A stretch of DNA of 64,000 bases from Pseudomonas benzenivorans (lineage in GTDB: Bacteria; Pseudomonadota; Gammaproteobacteria; Pseudomonadales; Pseudomonadaceae): the NCBI RefSeq assembly GCF_033547155.1, contig NZ_CP137892.1:3720001-3784000 (forward strand), written 5' to 3'. Positions 44,441 to 59,262 of the stretch are shown in pieces (position 1 is the stretch's first letter; each line of letters begins with the position of its first letter). A program made the position numbers and the translations under genes. The notes beneath the pieces were generated by a model. The model had not been told where the DNA came from and searched no databases. It was given only the letters and a program-made list of their open reading frames with translations.

Positions 44441-45784
44441 ATGACCAAGAAGCTTTATATCGAAACCCACGGTTGCCAGATGAACGAGTACGACAGCTCG
44501 CGCATGGTCGACCTGCTGGGCGAGCATCAAGCCCTGGAAGTCACCGAGCGCGCGGAAGACGCCGACGTCATCCTGCTCAACACCTGTTCGATCCGCGAGA
44601 AGGCCCAGGACAAGGTGTTCTCCCAGCTCGGCCGCTGGCGCGAACTGAAGCAGGCCAATCCCCAGCTGGTGATCGGCGTCGGTGGCTGCGTGGCCAGCCA
44701 GGAAGGCGCGGCGATCCGCGACCGCGCGCCCTACGTCGACGTGGTGTTCGGCCCGCAGACCCTGCACCGCCTGCCGGAAATGATCGACGCCGCACGCACC
44801 ACCAAGCAGCCCCAGGTGGATATCTCCTTCCCCGAGATCGAGAAGTTCGACCGCCTGCCCGAGCCGCGGGTCGACGGGCCCAGCGCCTTCGTCTCGGTGA
44901 TGGAAGGCTGCAGCAAGTACTGCACCTTCTGCGTGGTGCCCTACACCCGCGGCGAGGAGGTCAGCCGCCCGCTGGCCGACGTGCTGGGCGAGATCGTCCA
45001 CCTGGCCGAGAACGGCGTGCGCGAGGTGACCCTGCTCGGACAGAACGTCAACGGCTACCGCGGCGAGACCCCGGGCGGGCAGATCGCCGACTTCGCCGAG
45101 CTGCTCCATGCCGTGGCGGCCATCGACGGCATCGACCGCATCCGTTACACCACCAGCCACCCGCTGGAGTTTTCCGACGCCCTGATCCAGGCCCACGCCG
45201 AGATCCCCGAGCTGGTGAAATACCTGCACCTGCCGGTGCAGTCCGGCTCCGACCGCATCCTCGCGGCGATGAAGCGCAACCACACCGCGCTGGAGTACAA
45301 GTCGCGCATCCGCAAGCTGAAGGCGGCGGTGCCGGACATCCTGATCAGCTCGGACTTCATCATCGGCTTCCCCGGCGAGACCGAGAAGGACTTCGAACAG
45401 ACCATGAAGCTGATCGAGGAGGTCGGCTTCGACTTCTCCTTCTCCTTCGTCTACAGCGCCCGCCCGGGCACCCCGGCGGCGGACCTGGCCGACGACACCC
45501 CGGAGGAGCTGAAGAAGCAACGCCTGCAGATCCTGCAGAACCGCATCAACCAGCAGGGCTTCGAGAACAGCCGACGAATGGTTGGCAGCGTCCAGCGCAT
45601 CCTGGTCAGCGACTACTCGAAGAAGGACCCGGGCATGCTCCAGGGCCGCACCGAGCACAACCGCATCGTCAACTTCCGTTCAGGCAACCCGCGCCTGATC
45701 GGCCAATTCGTCGACGTGCACATCGACGACGCCCTGCCCCACTCGCTGCGCGGCAGCCTGCTGAGCGAGCCGGCGGCGGACTGA
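44441..45784 (+). CDS. miaB: tRNA-2-methylthio-N6-isopentenyladenosine synthase MiaB
   Basis: This is a 447-residue radical-SAM methylthiotransferase that adds the methylthio group to i6A37 of tRNA. The UPF0004 domain has Cys residues in [21 protein letters not shown] and VGGCVASQ for the second cluster. The radical-SAM cluster is [14 protein letters not shown] domain closes the protein. The ATG at 44441 is directly before the conserved start. Confidence 0.96.
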   Translation: MTKKLYIETHGCQMNEYDSSRMVDLLGEHQALEVTERAEDADVILLNTCSIREKAQDKVFSQLGRWRELKQANPQLVIGVGGCVASQEGAAIRDRAPYVDVVFGPQTLHRLPEMIDAARTTKQPQVDISFPEIEKFDRLPEPRVDGPSAFVSVMEGCSKYCTFCVVPYTRGEEVSRPLADVLGEIVHLAENGVREVTLLGQNVNGYRGETPGGQIADFAELLHAVAAIDGIDRIRYTTSHPLEFSDALIQAHAEIPELVKYLHLPVQSGSDRILAAMKRNHTALEYKSRIRKLKAAVPDILISSDFIIGFPGETEKDFEQTMKLIEEVGFDFSFSFVYSARPGTPAADLADDTPEELKKQRLQILQNRINQQGFENSRRMVGSVQRILVSDYSKKDPGMLQGRTEHNRIVNFRSGNPRLIGQFVDVHIDDALPHSLRGSLLSEPAAD

Positions 45785-45790
45785 CCGGCA

Positions 45791-45834
45791 GCGGGGCGGA
45801 CCGAGGTCCGCCCCGCCTGCGGCTAAAGCCGCAG
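45791..45834 (+). terminator. Two adjacent hairpins after miaB
   Basis: An 11-bp perfect stem (GCGGGGCGGAC / GTCCGCCCCGC, loop CGAG, 45791-45816) is followed at once by a 7-bp stem (CTGCGGC / GCCGCAG, loop TAAA, 45817-45834). No T-tract follows, so they may be a REP-like pair or a factor-dependent stop rather than a classic terminator. Confidence 0.5.
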
Positions 45835-45913
45835 CCCGCCGAGCTTTCCCCCTTCGACGGCTAGCGCTATTCTTCGCCTCACTACCCCTGCCGACTGGCG
45901 GCCATCTACGACC

Positions 45914-46915
45914 TTGAACGCACCCATAGAACCCCTTCGTTTCATCCTCGAACCCTTCGAGGCTCGCCGCTTCGCCAACCTCTGCGGACAATTCGACGAG
46001 CACCTGCGCCTGATCGAACAGCGCCTGGCGATCGAGATCCGCAATCGCGGCAACCAGTTCGAACTGATCGGCCCCGCCGAGCAGACCGCCGCCGCCGAAC
46101 AGCTGCTGCAGCGCCTGTACCGCGAGACCAAGAGCAGCGAACTGTCCCCCGACTTGGTGCACCTGTTCCTGCAGGAATCGGCCATGGAGTCGGTCGGCGA
46201 CAAGAGCGAAGTCGGCGTCACCCTGCGCACCCGCAAGGGCAGCATCCGCCCACGCGGCGCCAACCAGCAGCGCTACGTCAAGGCCATCCTCGACAACGAC
46301 ATCAACTTCGGCATCGGCCCGGCCGGCACCGGCAAGACCTACCTGGCCGTGGCCTGCGCGGTGGATGCCCTGGAGCGCGAGCAGGTGCGGCGCATCCTGC
46401 TGGTGCGCCCGGCGGTGGAGGCCGGCGAGAAGCTCGGCTTCCTGCCCGGCGACCTGGCGCAGAAGATCGACCCCTACCTGCGCCCGCTGTACGACGCCCT
46501 GTACGAGATGCTCGGCTTCGAACAGGTGGCCAAGCTGATCGAGCGCCAGGTGATCGAGATCGCCCCACTGGCCTATATGCGCGGGCGCACCCTGAACAAC
46601 AGCTTCATCATCCTCGACGAGAGCCAGAACACCACGATGGAACAGATGAAGATGTTCCTCACCCGCATCGGTTTCGGCTCCACCGCGGTGATCACCGGCG
46701 ACATCACCCAGGTCGACCTGCCGCGCGGCACCCGCTCCGGCCTGACCCATGTGATCGACGTGCTGCACGAGGTGCCCGGCATCAGCTTCACCCACTTCAA
46801 GCCCAAGGACGTGGTGCGCCACCCCCTGGTCCAGCGCATCGTCGAGGCCTACGAACGGCACGACAACCGCCTGCACGGCAAACTCGACGACGAGCAGGAC
46901 GGCCGCGATGGTTGA
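45914..46915 (+). CDS. ybeZ: PhoH-like ATPase YbeZ
   Basis: This is a 333-residue PhoH-family P-loop protein that works with YbeY in 16S rRNA processing and ribosome quality control. Walker A is [17 protein letters not shown], Walker [17 protein letters not shown], and the later block is [22 protein letters not shown]-like N-terminal part precedes (about residues 1-110). The start appears to be TTG at 45914. It overlaps ybeY by 8 bases. Confidence 0.93.
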   Translation: MNAPIEPLRFILEPFEARRFANLCGQFDEHLRLIEQRLAIEIRNRGNQFELIGPAEQTAAAEQLLQRLYRETKSSELSPDLVHLFLQESAMESVGDKSEVGVTLRTRKGSIRPRGANQQRYVKAILDNDINFGIGPAGTGKTYLAVACAVDALEREQVRRILLVRPAVEAGEKLGFLPGDLAQKIDPYLRPLYDALYEMLGFEQVAKLIERQVIEIAPLAYMRGRTLNNSFIILDESQNTTMEQMKMFLTRIGFGSTAVITGDITQVDLPRGTRSGLTHVIDVLHEVPGISFTHFKPKDVVRHPLVQRIVEAYERHDNRLHGKLDDEQDGRDG

Positions 46916-47366
46916 ACTGGACCTGCAGGTCGCCAGCCAGGCCGAACAGCTGCCCGGCGAGGCGCAGTTTCGCGCCTGGTGCGAACTGGCCCTGCGCCAG
47001 CGCACGGCCGACTCCGAGCTGACCATCCGCCTGGTGGACGAGGCCGAGGGGCGCGAGCTCAATAGCACCTACCGGCACAAGGACTACGCCACCAACGTGC
47101 TGTCCTTTCCCGCCGAGGTGCCCGACGAAATGCTGGATATCCCCCTGCTCGGCGACCTGGTGATCTGCGCCCCGGTGGTCGCGCGCGAGGCCCGCGAACA
47201 GGACAAGAGCCTGGAGGCCCACTGGGCCCACCTGGTGATTCACGGCTGCCTGCACCTGCTCGGCTACGACCACATCGAAGAGGCCGAAGCCGAGGAAATG
47301 GAAGCCCTGGAACGTACACTGCTTGCCGAGCTGGGGCACCCCGACCCCTACGCCGGCGACGACTGA
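46908..47366 (+). CDS. ybeY: Endoribonuclease YbeY
   Basis: This is a 152-residue zinc-dependent RNase that matures the 16S rRNA 3' end and helps degrade faulty ribosomes. The metal motif is [11 protein letters not shown] (H-x3-H-x5-H). The RNA-binding block is [17 protein letters not shown]. It is in the ybeZ-ybeY-ybeX operon and overlaps ybeZ. Confidence 0.95.
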   Translation: MVELDLQVASQAEQLPGEAQFRAWCELALRQRTADSELTIRLVDEAEGRELNSTYRHKDYATNVLSFPAEVPDEMLDIPLLGDLVICAPVVAREAREQDKSLEAHWAHLVIHGCLHLLGYDHIEEAEAEEMEALERTLLAELGHPDPYAGDD

Positions 47367-47396
47367 TTGCCCACGAGCAAGGATTCCGAATCCCCC

Positions 47397-48236
47397 ATGA
47401 GCGAAGACCGATCGAGCAACGAGCAGAAGTCCTGGCTGAACAAGCTGACCCAGGCTTTTGCTCCAGAGCCGAAGAACCGTCAGGAACTGCTGGAAGTGCT
47501 GCGCGAGGCGCATGAGAACAAGCTGCTCGACAGCGAGGCGTTGGCCATAGTCGAGGGCGCCATCCAGGTCGCCGACCTGCAGGTGCGCGACATCATGGTG
47601 CCGCGTTCGCAGATGATCAGCATCAAGTCCAGCCAGACGCCCAGGGAGTTCCTGCCCTCGATCATCGAGGCCGCCCACTCGCGCTACCCGGTGATCGGCG
47701 AGAGCCTCGACGACGTGATCGGCATCCTCCTGGCCAAGGACCTGCTGCCGCTGCTGCTGCAGGACGAACAGGCGGGCTTCAACATCAAGGACCTGCTGCG
47801 CCCGGCGACCTTCGTCCCCGAGTCCAAGCGCCTCAACGTGCTGCTGCGCGAGTTCCGCGCCAACCACAACCACATGGCCGTGGTGATCGACGAGTACGGT
47901 GGCGTCGCCGGTCTGGTGACCATCGAGGACGTGCTCGAGCAGATAGTCGGCGACATCGAGGACGAGCACGACGTCGAGGAGGACAGCTACGTCAAGCCGC
48001 TGCCCTCCGGCGACTTCCTGGTCAAGGCCCTGACCCCCATCGACAGCTTCAACGAGGCCTTCGAGACGCAGTTCTCCGACGACGAGTTCGACACCGTCGG
48101 CGGCCTGGTGATGAGCGCCTTCGGCCACCTGCCCAAACGCAACGAGGTGACCGAGATCGGCGAGTTCCGCTTCCGCGTGCTCAATGCCGACAGCCGGCGC
48201 ATCCACCTGCTGCGCCTGACCCCCCTGGCGCGCTGA
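47397..48236 (+). CDS. ybeX: CBS-domain protein YbeX (CorC-like)
   Basis: This is a 279-residue cytosolic protein with two CBS domains (about 70-190, VRDIMVPRSQMISIKSSQTP and NHMAVVIDEYGGVAGLVTIE) and a C-terminal CorC_HlyC transporter-associated domain (about 200-279). It is linked to magnesium/cobalt handling and ribosome function. The ATG at 47397 (MSEDRSSNEQKSW) is preferred to an earlier in-frame start, because it has the usual length. Confidence 0.92.
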   Translation: MSEDRSSNEQKSWLNKLTQAFAPEPKNRQELLEVLREAHENKLLDSEALAIVEGAIQVADLQVRDIMVPRSQMISIKSSQTPREFLPSIIEAAHSRYPVIGESLDDVIGILLAKDLLPLLLQDEQAGFNIKDLLRPATFVPESKRLNVLLREFRANHNHMAVVIDEYGGVAGLVTIEDVLEQIVGDIEDEHDVEEDSYVKPLPSGDFLVKALTPIDSFNEAFETQFSDDEFDTVGGLVMSAFGHLPKRNEVTEIGEFRFRVLNADSRRIHLLRLTPLAR

Positions 48237-48323
48237 GGCGCCAGCCCCAGGCCCCCGGCCGGCCTTCACCCGGCCGGGGTTCCACTCTATTCTTGCGCCT
48301 CCTCCATCCAAGGACCGGTACCG

Positions 48324-49844
48324 ATGCACTGGATCACTCGCCCCGGCTGGCCGGGCAACCTGGCGGCCCTGGCGGCCGGCGCCCTCACCCCGCTGGCGCT
48401 GGCCCCCTTCGACCTCTGGCCGCTGGCGCTGCTGTCCATCGCCCTGCTCTACCTCGGCCTGCGCGACCTGACTCCGCGCCAGGCGGCGGGCCGCGGCTGG
48501 TGCTACGGCTTCGGCCTGTTCGCCGCCGGCACCAGCTGGGTGTACGTCAGCATCCACGACTATGGGGCCGCCTCGCCGCCCCTGGCAGCCTTCCTGACCC
48601 TGGGCTTCGTCGCCGGCCTCGGCCTGTTCTTCGCCCTGGCCGCCTGGCTGTGGGCGCGCTGGCTGCGCCGGGTCGAGGCGCCGCTGGCCGACGCCCTGGC
48701 CTTCGCCGCCCTGTGGCTGGCCCAGGAGGCCTTTCGCGGCTGGTTTCTCACCGGCTTTCCCTGGCTCTATGCCGGCTATAGCCAGCTCGACGGGCCGCTG
48801 GCCGGACTCGCTCCGCTCGGCGGCGTCTGGCTGATCTCCTTCGTCCTGGCGCTCTGCGCCGCCCTGCTGGTCAACCTGTCCCGACTACGCGCCCGCAAGG
48901 CCTTCCTGGCCGTCGGCCTGGCGCTGCTGGCCACCCCTTGGATCGCCGGCCTGGCGCTCAAGGACCACCCCTGGACCACGGCCAGCGGCGCCCCCCTCAA
49001 GGTCGCCGCCATGCAGGGCAATGTGCCGCAGAACCTCAAGTGGGATCCGGCCCAGCTCAACGCCCAGCTGGTGCTGTACCGCGACCTGAGCTTCAACGCC
49101 GCGCCGACTGACCTGATCGTCTGGCCGGAGACCGCGGTGCCGGTGCTCAAGGAGCAGGCGAGCGGTTATCTGGCGATGATGGAGCGCTTCGCCCGGGAGC
49201 GCGGCGCCGCGCTGATCACCGGCGTGCCGATCCGCCAGGCCAACGAACGCGGCGAGCCGCGCTACTACAACGCGGTCAGCGTGGTCGGCGAAGGCGCGGG
49301 CGACTACCTCAAGCAGAAGCTGGTGCCCTTCGGCGAGTACGTGCCGCTGCAGGAACTGCTGCGCGGCCTGATCGCCTTCTTCGACCTGCCGATGTCGGAC
49401 TTCGCCCGCGGCGACGCCGAGCAGCCGCTGCTGCAGGCCAAGGGCCTGAATATCGCCACCTACATCTGCTACGAGGTGGTCTATCCGGAGTTCGCCGCGA
49501 GCCTGGCCGCCCAGAGCGACCTGCTGCTGACGGTGAGCAACGACGCCTGGTTCGGCACTTCGATCGGCCCCCTGCAACACCTGCAGATGGCGCAGATGCG
49601 CGCCCTCGAGGCGGGGCGCTGGATGATCCGCGCCACCAACAACGGCATGACCGTGCTGATCGACCCCTTCGGGCGCATCACCGCCCAGCTGCCACAGTTC
49701 GAACGCGGCGTGCTCTATGGCGAGGTGCAGCCCATGCAGCAGCTTACCCCCTACCTGCAGTGGCGCGCCTGGCCCCTGGCACTGCTCTGCGCCCTGCTAC
49801 TGGGCTGGGCACTGCTGGCCAGCCGCGTGGCGCGCACAGTCTAG
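48324..49844 (+). CDS. lnt: Apolipoprotein N-acyltransferase
   Basis: This is a 506-residue inner-membrane enzyme that adds the third acyl chain to lipoproteins. There are about six N-terminal helices, a periplasmic nitrilase-like domain (about 215-480) and a last helix. The catalytic triad is Glu269 (VWPETAVP), Lys330 (YLKQKLVPFGEYVP) and Cys382 (YICYEVVYPE). It follows ybeX by 87 bases and is probably co-transcribed with it. Confidence 0.95.
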   Translation: MHWITRPGWPGNLAALAAGALTPLALAPFDLWPLALLSIALLYLGLRDLTPRQAAGRGWCYGFGLFAAGTSWVYVSIHDYGAASPPLAAFLTLGFVAGLGLFFALAAWLWARWLRRVEAPLADALAFAALWLAQEAFRGWFLTGFPWLYAGYSQLDGPLAGLAPLGGVWLISFVLALCAALLVNLSRLRARKAFLAVGLALLATPWIAGLALKDHPWTTASGAPLKVAAMQGNVPQNLKWDPAQLNAQLVLYRDLSFNAAPTDLIVWPETAVPVLKEQASGYLAMMERFARERGAALITGVPIRQANERGEPRYYNAVSVVGEGAGDYLKQKLVPFGEYVPLQELLRGLIAFFDLPMSDFARGDAEQPLLQAKGLNIATYICYEVVYPEFAASLAAQSDLLLTVSNDAWFGTSIGPLQHLQMAQMRALEAGRWMIRATNNGMTVLIDPFGRITAQLPQFERGVLYGEVQPMQQLTPYLQWRAWPLALLCALLLGWALLASRVARTV

Positions 49845-49848
49845 GCCG

Positions 49849-50628
49849 TCATTCGGCGCCATCCGCCCGGCCATAGAACAGGGGATAGGCGATCAGCCCG
49901 ACCGCCTCGTTGAGCAGCAGCGTGTTCTGCCACAGGGCCTTGGCCTCCGGCAGCCAGCCGCCGGCGGGACGGCCATTGGCCACGCCGAAGAACCCCAGCG
50001 GCGCCGCCACCACCTCCAGGCCCTGCCGTTCGAAACACCAGCGCGCCCTGGGCATGTGCCAGGCCTGGGTCACCAGCAGCACCCGGGTCACGCCCGCCTG
50101 GCGCAGCAATCGGGCACTGTGGGTGGCGTTCTCCCAGGTGGTGCGACTCGCCCCCTCCTGCCAACGCACCGCCACAGCGAAATCCCGCGCCAGCACCTCG
50201 GCGCCCAACGCGGCCTCGCTGGGGGGCTGGCCATAGTGCAAACCGCCACTGGTCAGCAGCGGCAGTCCCGTGGCCCTGGCCAGGCGTGCGGCGTAGCGCA
50301 GCCGCTCCAGGGCCATCGACGCGGGCTGATCGCCGCCCCAGGCCGGGTCGTCGCGCTCGCGACCGCCACCGAGCACCACTATCGCCTCGGCCCGCTGCGC
50401 CAGCACCGGCCAGTGCGCCTCGGCCAGCGCCGGATCACGCTCCAGCCACCGCGCCGACCACTCCACAGTGACCGGCAGGCTCATCAGCCACAGACCGCCG
50501 ACACCGAGGACGAAGCAGCAGCTGGCGACGCGTGGCATGCGCCTGCGCAGCCACCAGCCGAGCACCAGCAGGAGCAGCAAACCGCCAGGCGGCATGAACA
50601 GGTGTTTGAGCATGTAGCGAATCGGCAT
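49849..50628 (-). CDS. YdcF/ElyC-type DUF218 membrane protein
   Basis: This is a 259-residue protein with two N-terminal membrane helices (about 12-30 and 35-55) and a periplasmic DUF218 domain. Domain signatures are AIVVLGGGRERD, RLRYAARLARATGLPLLTSG, SRTTWENATHSARLL and VLLVTQAWHMPRA. The relatives ElyC and SanA act in envelope integrity. GGAGG lies before the ATG at 50628. It converges with lnt, only 4 bases apart. Confidence 0.87.
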   Translation of the reverse strand: MPIRYMLKHLFMPPGGLLLLLVLGWWLRRRMPRVASCCFVLGVGGLWLMSLPVTVEWSARWLERDPALAEAHWPVLAQRAEAIVVLGGGRERDDPAWGGDQPASMALERLRYAARLARATGLPLLTSGGLHYGQPPSEAALGAEVLARDFAVAVRWQEGASRTTWENATHSARLLRQAGVTRVLLVTQAWHMPRARWCFERQGLEVVAAPLGFFGVANGRPAGGWLPEAKALWQNTLLLNEAVGLIAYPLFYGRADGAE

Positions 50629-50719
50629 CGGGCGCCCTCCAATGGGGGCCAAGCCTAACAGGCCGCCGCCCGCCACCGGACAGAATCAACCACGACGCCC
50701 AGGCAAGTCACCGATAGGG

Positions 50720-53984
<3,265 letters not shown>

Positions 53985-54042
53985 TTAGGCTCGGCGCGAC
54001 CGTCACGCGGCGCGCCGGCACGCTCGACAAGGGGATACGAAG

Positions 54043-54651
54043 ATGATGAAACGGAATCTGTTGGTTATGGGCCTGAGCCTGCTGCTCGGCGCCTGCGGCT
54101 TCCAGCTGCGCGGCACCGGCGACGTGCAGTTCGCCCTCAAGGAGCTGGACGTCAGCGCGCGCAATGCCTACGGCGACACCCTCAAGCAGCTGCGCCAGGT
54201 CCTCGAAAGCAATCAGGTGCGGGTCTACACCGGCGCGCCCTATAAGCTGGTGCTGAGCGACGAACGCGAGAGCCAGCGCGCCGCCAGCTACACCAGCGCC
54301 GCCCGCAGCGCCGAGTACGAGCTGACCACCACCCTCGACTACGAGATCCGCGGCGCACGCAACCTGCTGCTGCTGAGCAACAGCCTGGAGGCGCAGAGCT
54401 TCTATGTGCAGGACGGCAACAACCTGATCGGCTCCAGCCAGGAAGCCAGCCAACTGCGCAACGAGATGCGCCGCGACCTGGTGCAACAGCTGGTGCAACG
54501 CCTGCAACAGATCAGCCCGGACCAGCTCGACCAGCTGCAGCAGACCGCCGAAGCCAAGGCCAAGGCCGAAGCCGAGGCACTGGAGGCGGCCCGTCAGCGC
54601 CAGGCCGCACAGCCGCAGCAGTCGCCCATATCGCTGCCAAGCTACCCCTGA
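54043..54651 (+). CDS. lptE: LPS assembly lipoprotein LptE
   Basis: This is a 202-residue outer-membrane lipoprotein that plugs LptD in LPS export. The lipobox is LLGACG with the lipidated Cys18, followed by [20 protein letters not shown], the family start. The C-terminal tail is Gln/Ala-rich (about residues 165-202), which is variable in the family. It lies between leuS and holA as in most gammaproteobacteria. Confidence 0.94.
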   Translation: MMKRNLLVMGLSLLLGACGFQLRGTGDVQFALKELDVSARNAYGDTLKQLRQVLESNQVRVYTGAPYKLVLSDERESQRAASYTSAARSAEYELTTTLDYEIRGARNLLLLSNSLEAQSFYVQDGNNLIGSSQEASQLRNEMRRDLVQQLVQRLQQISPDQLDQLQQTAEAKAKAEAEALEAARQRQAAQPQQSPISLPSYP

Positions 54652-54693
54652 TGCGCCCGGCGGGGCCGCCCATGGCCCCGCCCGCCCCTGCCG

Positions 54694-55740
54694 ATGAAGC
54701 TCAACCCCGCACAACTCAACAAACACCTGCAAGGCAGCCTGGCCCCGATCTACGTGGTCAGCGGCGATGAGGCCCTGCTCTGCCAGGAGGCCTGCGACGC
54801 CATCCGCGCCGCGACCCGCCAGCAGGGCTTCGGCGAGCGCCAGGTGTTCAACGCCGAGAACAATTTCGACTGGGGCCAGCTGCTGCAGGCCGGCGCCAGC
54901 CTGTCGCTGTTCGCCGAAAAGCGCCTGCTGGAACTGCGCATCCCCAACGGCAAGCCCGGCGACAAGGGCGCCGCCGCGCTGCTGGAGTACCTGGCCCGCC
55001 CGGCCGACGACACCGTGCTGCTGATCAGCCTGCCCAAGCTCGACGGCAGCACCCAGAAGACCAAGTGGGCCAAGGCCCTGATCGACGGCGCCCAGACCCA
55101 GTTCCTGCAGATCTGGCCGGTCGATGCCGCCCAGCTGCCGCAATGGATTCGCCAGCGCCTGGCCCAGGCCGGCCTAAGCGCCAGCCAGGAGGCGGTAGAG
55201 ATGATCGCCGCACGGGTGGAAGGCAACCTGCTGGCCGCCGCCCAGGAGATCGAGAAACTCAAGCTGCTCGCCGAAGGCGGCCAGGTCGACGCCGACACCG
55301 TGCTCGCCGCCGTGGCCGACAGTGCCCGCTACGACGTGTTCGGCCTGATCGATGCGGCGCTGGCTGGCGAAGCCGCCCACGCCCTGCGCATGCTCGAGGG
55401 CCTGCGCGGCGAAGGGGTCGAGCCGCCGGTGATTCTCTGGGCCCTGGCCCGGGAGATCCGCCTGCTCGCCACCATCGCCCAGCAATACGCCCAGGGCATG
55501 CCCTTGGACAAGGCGTTCAGCGCGGCGCGTCCACCGGTCTGGGACAAGCGCCGCCCCCTGGTGAGCAAGGCCTTGCAACGCCACTCGGCGGCGCGCTGGG
55601 GACAGTTGCTGCAGGTCGCCCAGCGCATCGACGCGCAGATCAAGGGCCAGGCCGCCGGCGATCCCTGGAACGGCCTGAGCCTGCTGACCCTCACCCTCTG
55701 CGGCCAGCGCCTGGGCCTCGCCGACGACCCCGACCGCTAA
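54694..55740 (+). CDS. holA: DNA polymerase III delta subunit
   Basis: This is a 348-residue clamp-loader subunit that opens the beta clamp. It starts MKLNPAQLNKHLQGSLAPIY and contains LISLPKLDGSTQKTKW, ARVEGNLLAAAQEIEKLKLL and the C-terminal domain with GEGVEPPVILWALAREIRLL. It is 42 bases after lptE, probably in the same operon. Confidence 0.95.
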   Translation: MKLNPAQLNKHLQGSLAPIYVVSGDEALLCQEACDAIRAATRQQGFGERQVFNAENNFDWGQLLQAGASLSLFAEKRLLELRIPNGKPGDKGAAALLEYLARPADDTVLLISLPKLDGSTQKTKWAKALIDGAQTQFLQIWPVDAAQLPQWIRQRLAQAGLSASQEAVEMIAARVEGNLLAAAQEIEKLKLLAEGGQVDADTVLAAVADSARYDVFGLIDAALAGEAAHALRMLEGLRGEGVEPPVILWALAREIRLLATIAQQYAQGMPLDKAFSAARPPVWDKRRPLVSKALQRHSAARWGQLLQVAQRIDAQIKGQAAGDPWNGLSLLTLTLCGQRLGLADDPDR

Positions 55741-55836
55741 GCCAGCTACAAGGTTCGGCCTGGCGCTGGACTTCCCCGCCCCCAGCCGCCATCATCGGCC
55801 AGCCCGCAACCGGCGGGCGCCGCACGAGGCCACGCC

Positions 55837-55995
55837 ATGAGCAAGAAAAGCCCCCATGGCCCGAACCGGGCCAAGTCCCTGATCGCCCAGCCGCTGTTTC
55901 GCTGCCGCCAGGAAAAACCGCGCAAGGGCAAGGGCAGTTACCGCCGCGAAGCCTCCCAGACAAACTGGGAGGCTTCGTTCTTTGTGGCCGCCTGA
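55837..55995 (+). CDS. arfA: Alternative ribosome-rescue factor ArfA
   Basis: This is a 52-residue protein that rescues ribosomes stalled on non-stop mRNA by recruiting RF2. It reads MSKKSPHGPNRAKSLIAQPL, then the basic KPRKGKGSYRR and the tail EASFFVAA. In this family the gene carries its own hairpin inside the coding region, so the normal mRNA is truncated and the protein is made without a stop unless tmRNA fails. That hairpin is present (55947-55977). No strong ribosome binding site is seen, only GAGG 11 bases upstream. Confidence 0.9.
   Translation: MSKKSPHGPNRAKSLIAQPLFRCRQEKPRKGKGSYRREASQTNWEASFFVAA
55947..55977 (+). terminator. Hairpin inside arfA
   Basis: A 13-bp perfect stem, CGAAGCCTCCCAG and its complement, has a loop of five bases and is followed by TTCTTT. 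It lies in the last third of the arfA frame, where RNase III cleavage or termination gives non-stop arfA mRNA in E. coli. Here the T-rich tail fits termination. Confidence 0.85.
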
Positions 55996-56067
55996 AAGGC
56001 CCGCCACAGCCCGCATGCCGGCCCATTCATGCTAAGGTAACGGCCTGCAAAACGCCCCGAGACCACC

Positions 56068-57345
56068 ATGCCCTACCTGCTTCTTCGTGGCCTGAGTCAT
56101 ACCGCCACGGCCTGCCTGCTTCTGTTGCTGACTGCCTGCGCCGAGGCCCCCGCGCAGCCCCTGGCGTCCGCTCCGACAACGGCAGTCACCAGCACGAGTC
56201 CGACCGCGGCCATCGCCGCCCCGCTGCTCAGTTTCGACGAGTGGCGCAGCCTGCTGCGCAGCGACGCCATAGCCGCCGGCATCGATGCCGGGCTGTTCGA
56301 CCGGGCCTTTGCCGGTGTCACCCTCGACCCCAAGGTCATCGCCGCCGACAACAACCAGCCCGAGTTCAGCCGCCCGATCTGGGACTACATCGATGGCGCC
56401 CTCTCCACCGCGCGTGTGGCCCAGGGGCGCTTGCTCAAGGCCCAGCACCGGCCGACCCTCAAGGCCATTCGCAGCGCCTACGCCGTCGACCACGAAGTGC
56501 TGATCGCCATCTGGGGCATGGAAAGCAACTTCGGCAGCAACATCGGCAGCAACAACGTGATCCGCTCGCTGGCGACCCTGGCCTACGACGGCCGCCGTCA
56601 GGTCTTCTGGCGCAGCCAGTTGCTGGCAGCCCTGCAGATCCTGCAGGCCGGCGACAGCACGACGCAGCAGTTGATCGGCTCCTGGGCCGGGGCCATGGGG
56701 CAGACCCAGTTCATGCCGACCACCTTCAACCAGTACGCGGTGGACTTCGATGGCGACGGCCGCCGCGACCTGTGGCGCTCGGCCCCCGATGCACTGGCCT
56801 CTGCCGCCAACTACCTGCACGACTCGGGCTGGGACAATGGCCAGCCCTGGGGCTTCGAGGTGCGCCTGCCGTCGCCCTTCGATTACGCCCTGGCCGACCC
56901 GGAAGTGCGCCTCAGCCTGACGCAATGGCGAGCGCTGGGCATCGAACCGGTCAACCCGGTAGACGCCCGGGAGGACAACATGGCCAGCCTGTTCCTGCCG
57001 GCCGGCCACCGGGGCCCCGCGTTCCTGCTGCTCAACAACTTCCGCAGCATCCTCAAGTACAACAACTCCACGGCCTACGCCCTGGCCATCGGCCTGCTCT
57101 CGGACGCCCTCGACGGTCAGCCTGGCGTGCAAGCCGCCTGGCCGCGTTCCGACCGCCAACTGGGCCGCAGCGAGCGGGTCGAGCTGCAGGCGCTGCTGAC
57201 CCAGAACGGCTTCGAACCGGGTCCGGCGGATGGCATCATCGGCGCCAACACGCGCAAAGCCGTACGCGCCTTCCAGCAACGCCTCGGTCAGCCGGCCGAC
57301 GGCTACCCGAGCTATGAGCTGCTGCAGCAACTGCGCAAGCGCTGA
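56068..57345 (+). CDS. Lytic murein transglycosylase (SltB3-like, family 3)
   Basis: This is a 425-residue MltB-family transglycosylase that cleaves peptidoglycan to 1,6-anhydro products. It has a lipobox (LLTAC, Cys24), a catalytic domain with Glu in [34 protein letters not shown] and [20 protein letters not shown], and a C-terminal PG_binding_1 domain (about 365-425, [20 protein letters not shown]). The architecture fits P. aeruginosa SltB3. It ends just before a clear terminator. Confidence 0.9.
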   Translation: MPYLLLRGLSHTATACLLLLLTACAEAPAQPLASAPTTAVTSTSPTAAIAAPLLSFDEWRSLLRSDAIAAGIDAGLFDRAFAGVTLDPKVIAADNNQPEFSRPIWDYIDGALSTARVAQGRLLKAQHRPTLKAIRSAYAVDHEVLIAIWGMESNFGSNIGSNNVIRSLATLAYDGRRQVFWRSQLLAALQILQAGDSTTQQLIGSWAGAMGQTQFMPTTFNQYAVDFDGDGRRDLWRSAPDALASAANYLHDSGWDNGQPWGFEVRLPSPFDYALADPEVRLSLTQWRALGIEPVNPVDAREDNMASLFLPAGHRGPAFLLLNNFRSILKYNNSTAYALAIGLLSDALDGQPGVQAAWPRSDRQLGRSERVELQALLTQNGFEPGPADGIIGANTRKAVRAFQQRLGQPADGYPSYELLQQLRKR

Positions 57346-57363
57346 ACCGTAAGGCGAATCATG

Positions 57364-57386
57364 AGGCGACCCTAGGGTCGCCTTTT
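57364..57386 (+). terminator. Rho-independent terminator after the transglycosylase
   Basis: A perfect 9-bp stem AGGCGACCC / GGGTCGCCT with a TA centre is followed by TTT. It lies 18 bases after the stop codon at 57345. Confidence 0.88.
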
Positions 57387-57545
57387 CCGTTGCCCGCGGG
57401 GCCCAGGATCGGCTGGACAGCAGCGGCTCAAGGCACAGAGCGAGCGGCAGACGGCCGCCGGCTCGGGAAAACACCTTCTGTGGTAGACTGCGCGGCGGCC
57501 ACAAGCCTCTCGCCAATGGAGCCTCTACCGGAGTCCAGATTTCCG

Positions 57546-58598
<1,053 letters not shown>

Positions 58599-58610
58599 TC
58601 GCCTGCCTTC

Positions 58611-58647
58611 CCCGGATTACGCCTTCGGCTGATCCGGGCTACGGGGT
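58611..58647. repeat. Palindromic repeat between lipA and lipB
   Basis: CCCGGAT (58611-58617) pairs with ATCCGGG (58632-58638) around GATTACGCC and TTCGGCT, the common ATTACGC...ATCCGGGCTACG repeat of pseudomonads. The TAG stop of lipB lies in its right edge. It can act as a terminator for both convergent genes. Confidence 0.6.
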
Positions 58648-59262
58648 CGCGTAACCCAGGCGCCGGCGTAGCGCCTGCTCGAGACGCTGCGCCACCTCGT
58701 CAAACGCCGGCGGCGCGTCGAGCAGGTCCCGCAACTGCACCATTTTCAGCCCCGCATAGCCGCAGGGGTTGATCCGCCAGAAGGGCGACATGTCCATGTC
58801 CACGTTGAGCGCCAGGCCGTGGAACGAACAGCCGCGGCTGACCCGCAGCCCCAACGAGGCGATCTTCTCGCCCTTGACGTAGACGCCCGGCGCATCGGCC
58901 TTGGGGGCGGCCTCAATACCGTAGCCGGCCAGCACATCCACCAGGCTCTGCTCCATCGCCGTCACCAGCTCGCGCACGCCCAGGTTCAGGCGGCGCAGGT
59001 CCAGCATCAGATAGGCCACCAGCTGGCCCGGGCCGTGGTAGGTCACCTGCCCGCCGCGCTCGACCTGAATCACCGGGATATCGCCCGGCGCCAGCACATG
59101 CTCGGCCTTGCCGGCCTGGCCCTGGGTGAACACCTTCGGATGCTGCAACAACCAGATTTCGTCGGGCGTCAGCGCGTCGCGCTCGGCCGTGAGCCGGCGC
59201 ATCGCTTCCAGGGTCGGCAGATAATCCACGACGCCGAGACGGCGCACGACGAGCTCGGACAC
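58639..59262 (-). CDS. lipB: Octanoyl-ACP:protein N-octanoyltransferase
   Basis: This is a 207-residue LipB, which moves octanoate from ACP to lipoyl domains. Signatures are [54 protein letters not shown] and the catalytic Cys in [14 protein letters not shown] with the Lys in the KGEKIASLG block. The start is GTG and overlaps the stop of the DUF493 gene by one base (TAGTG). Confidence 0.96.
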   Translation of the reverse strand: MSELVVRRLGVVDYLPTLEAMRRLTAERDALTPDEIWLLQHPKVFTQGQAGKAEHVLAPGDIPVIQVERGGQVTYHGPGQLVAYLMLDLRRLNLGVRELVTAMEQSLVDVLAGYGIEAAPKADAPGVYVKGEKIASLGLRVSRGCSFHGLALNVDMDMSPFWRINPCGYAGLKMVQLRDLLDAPPAFDEVAQRLEQALRRRLGYATP

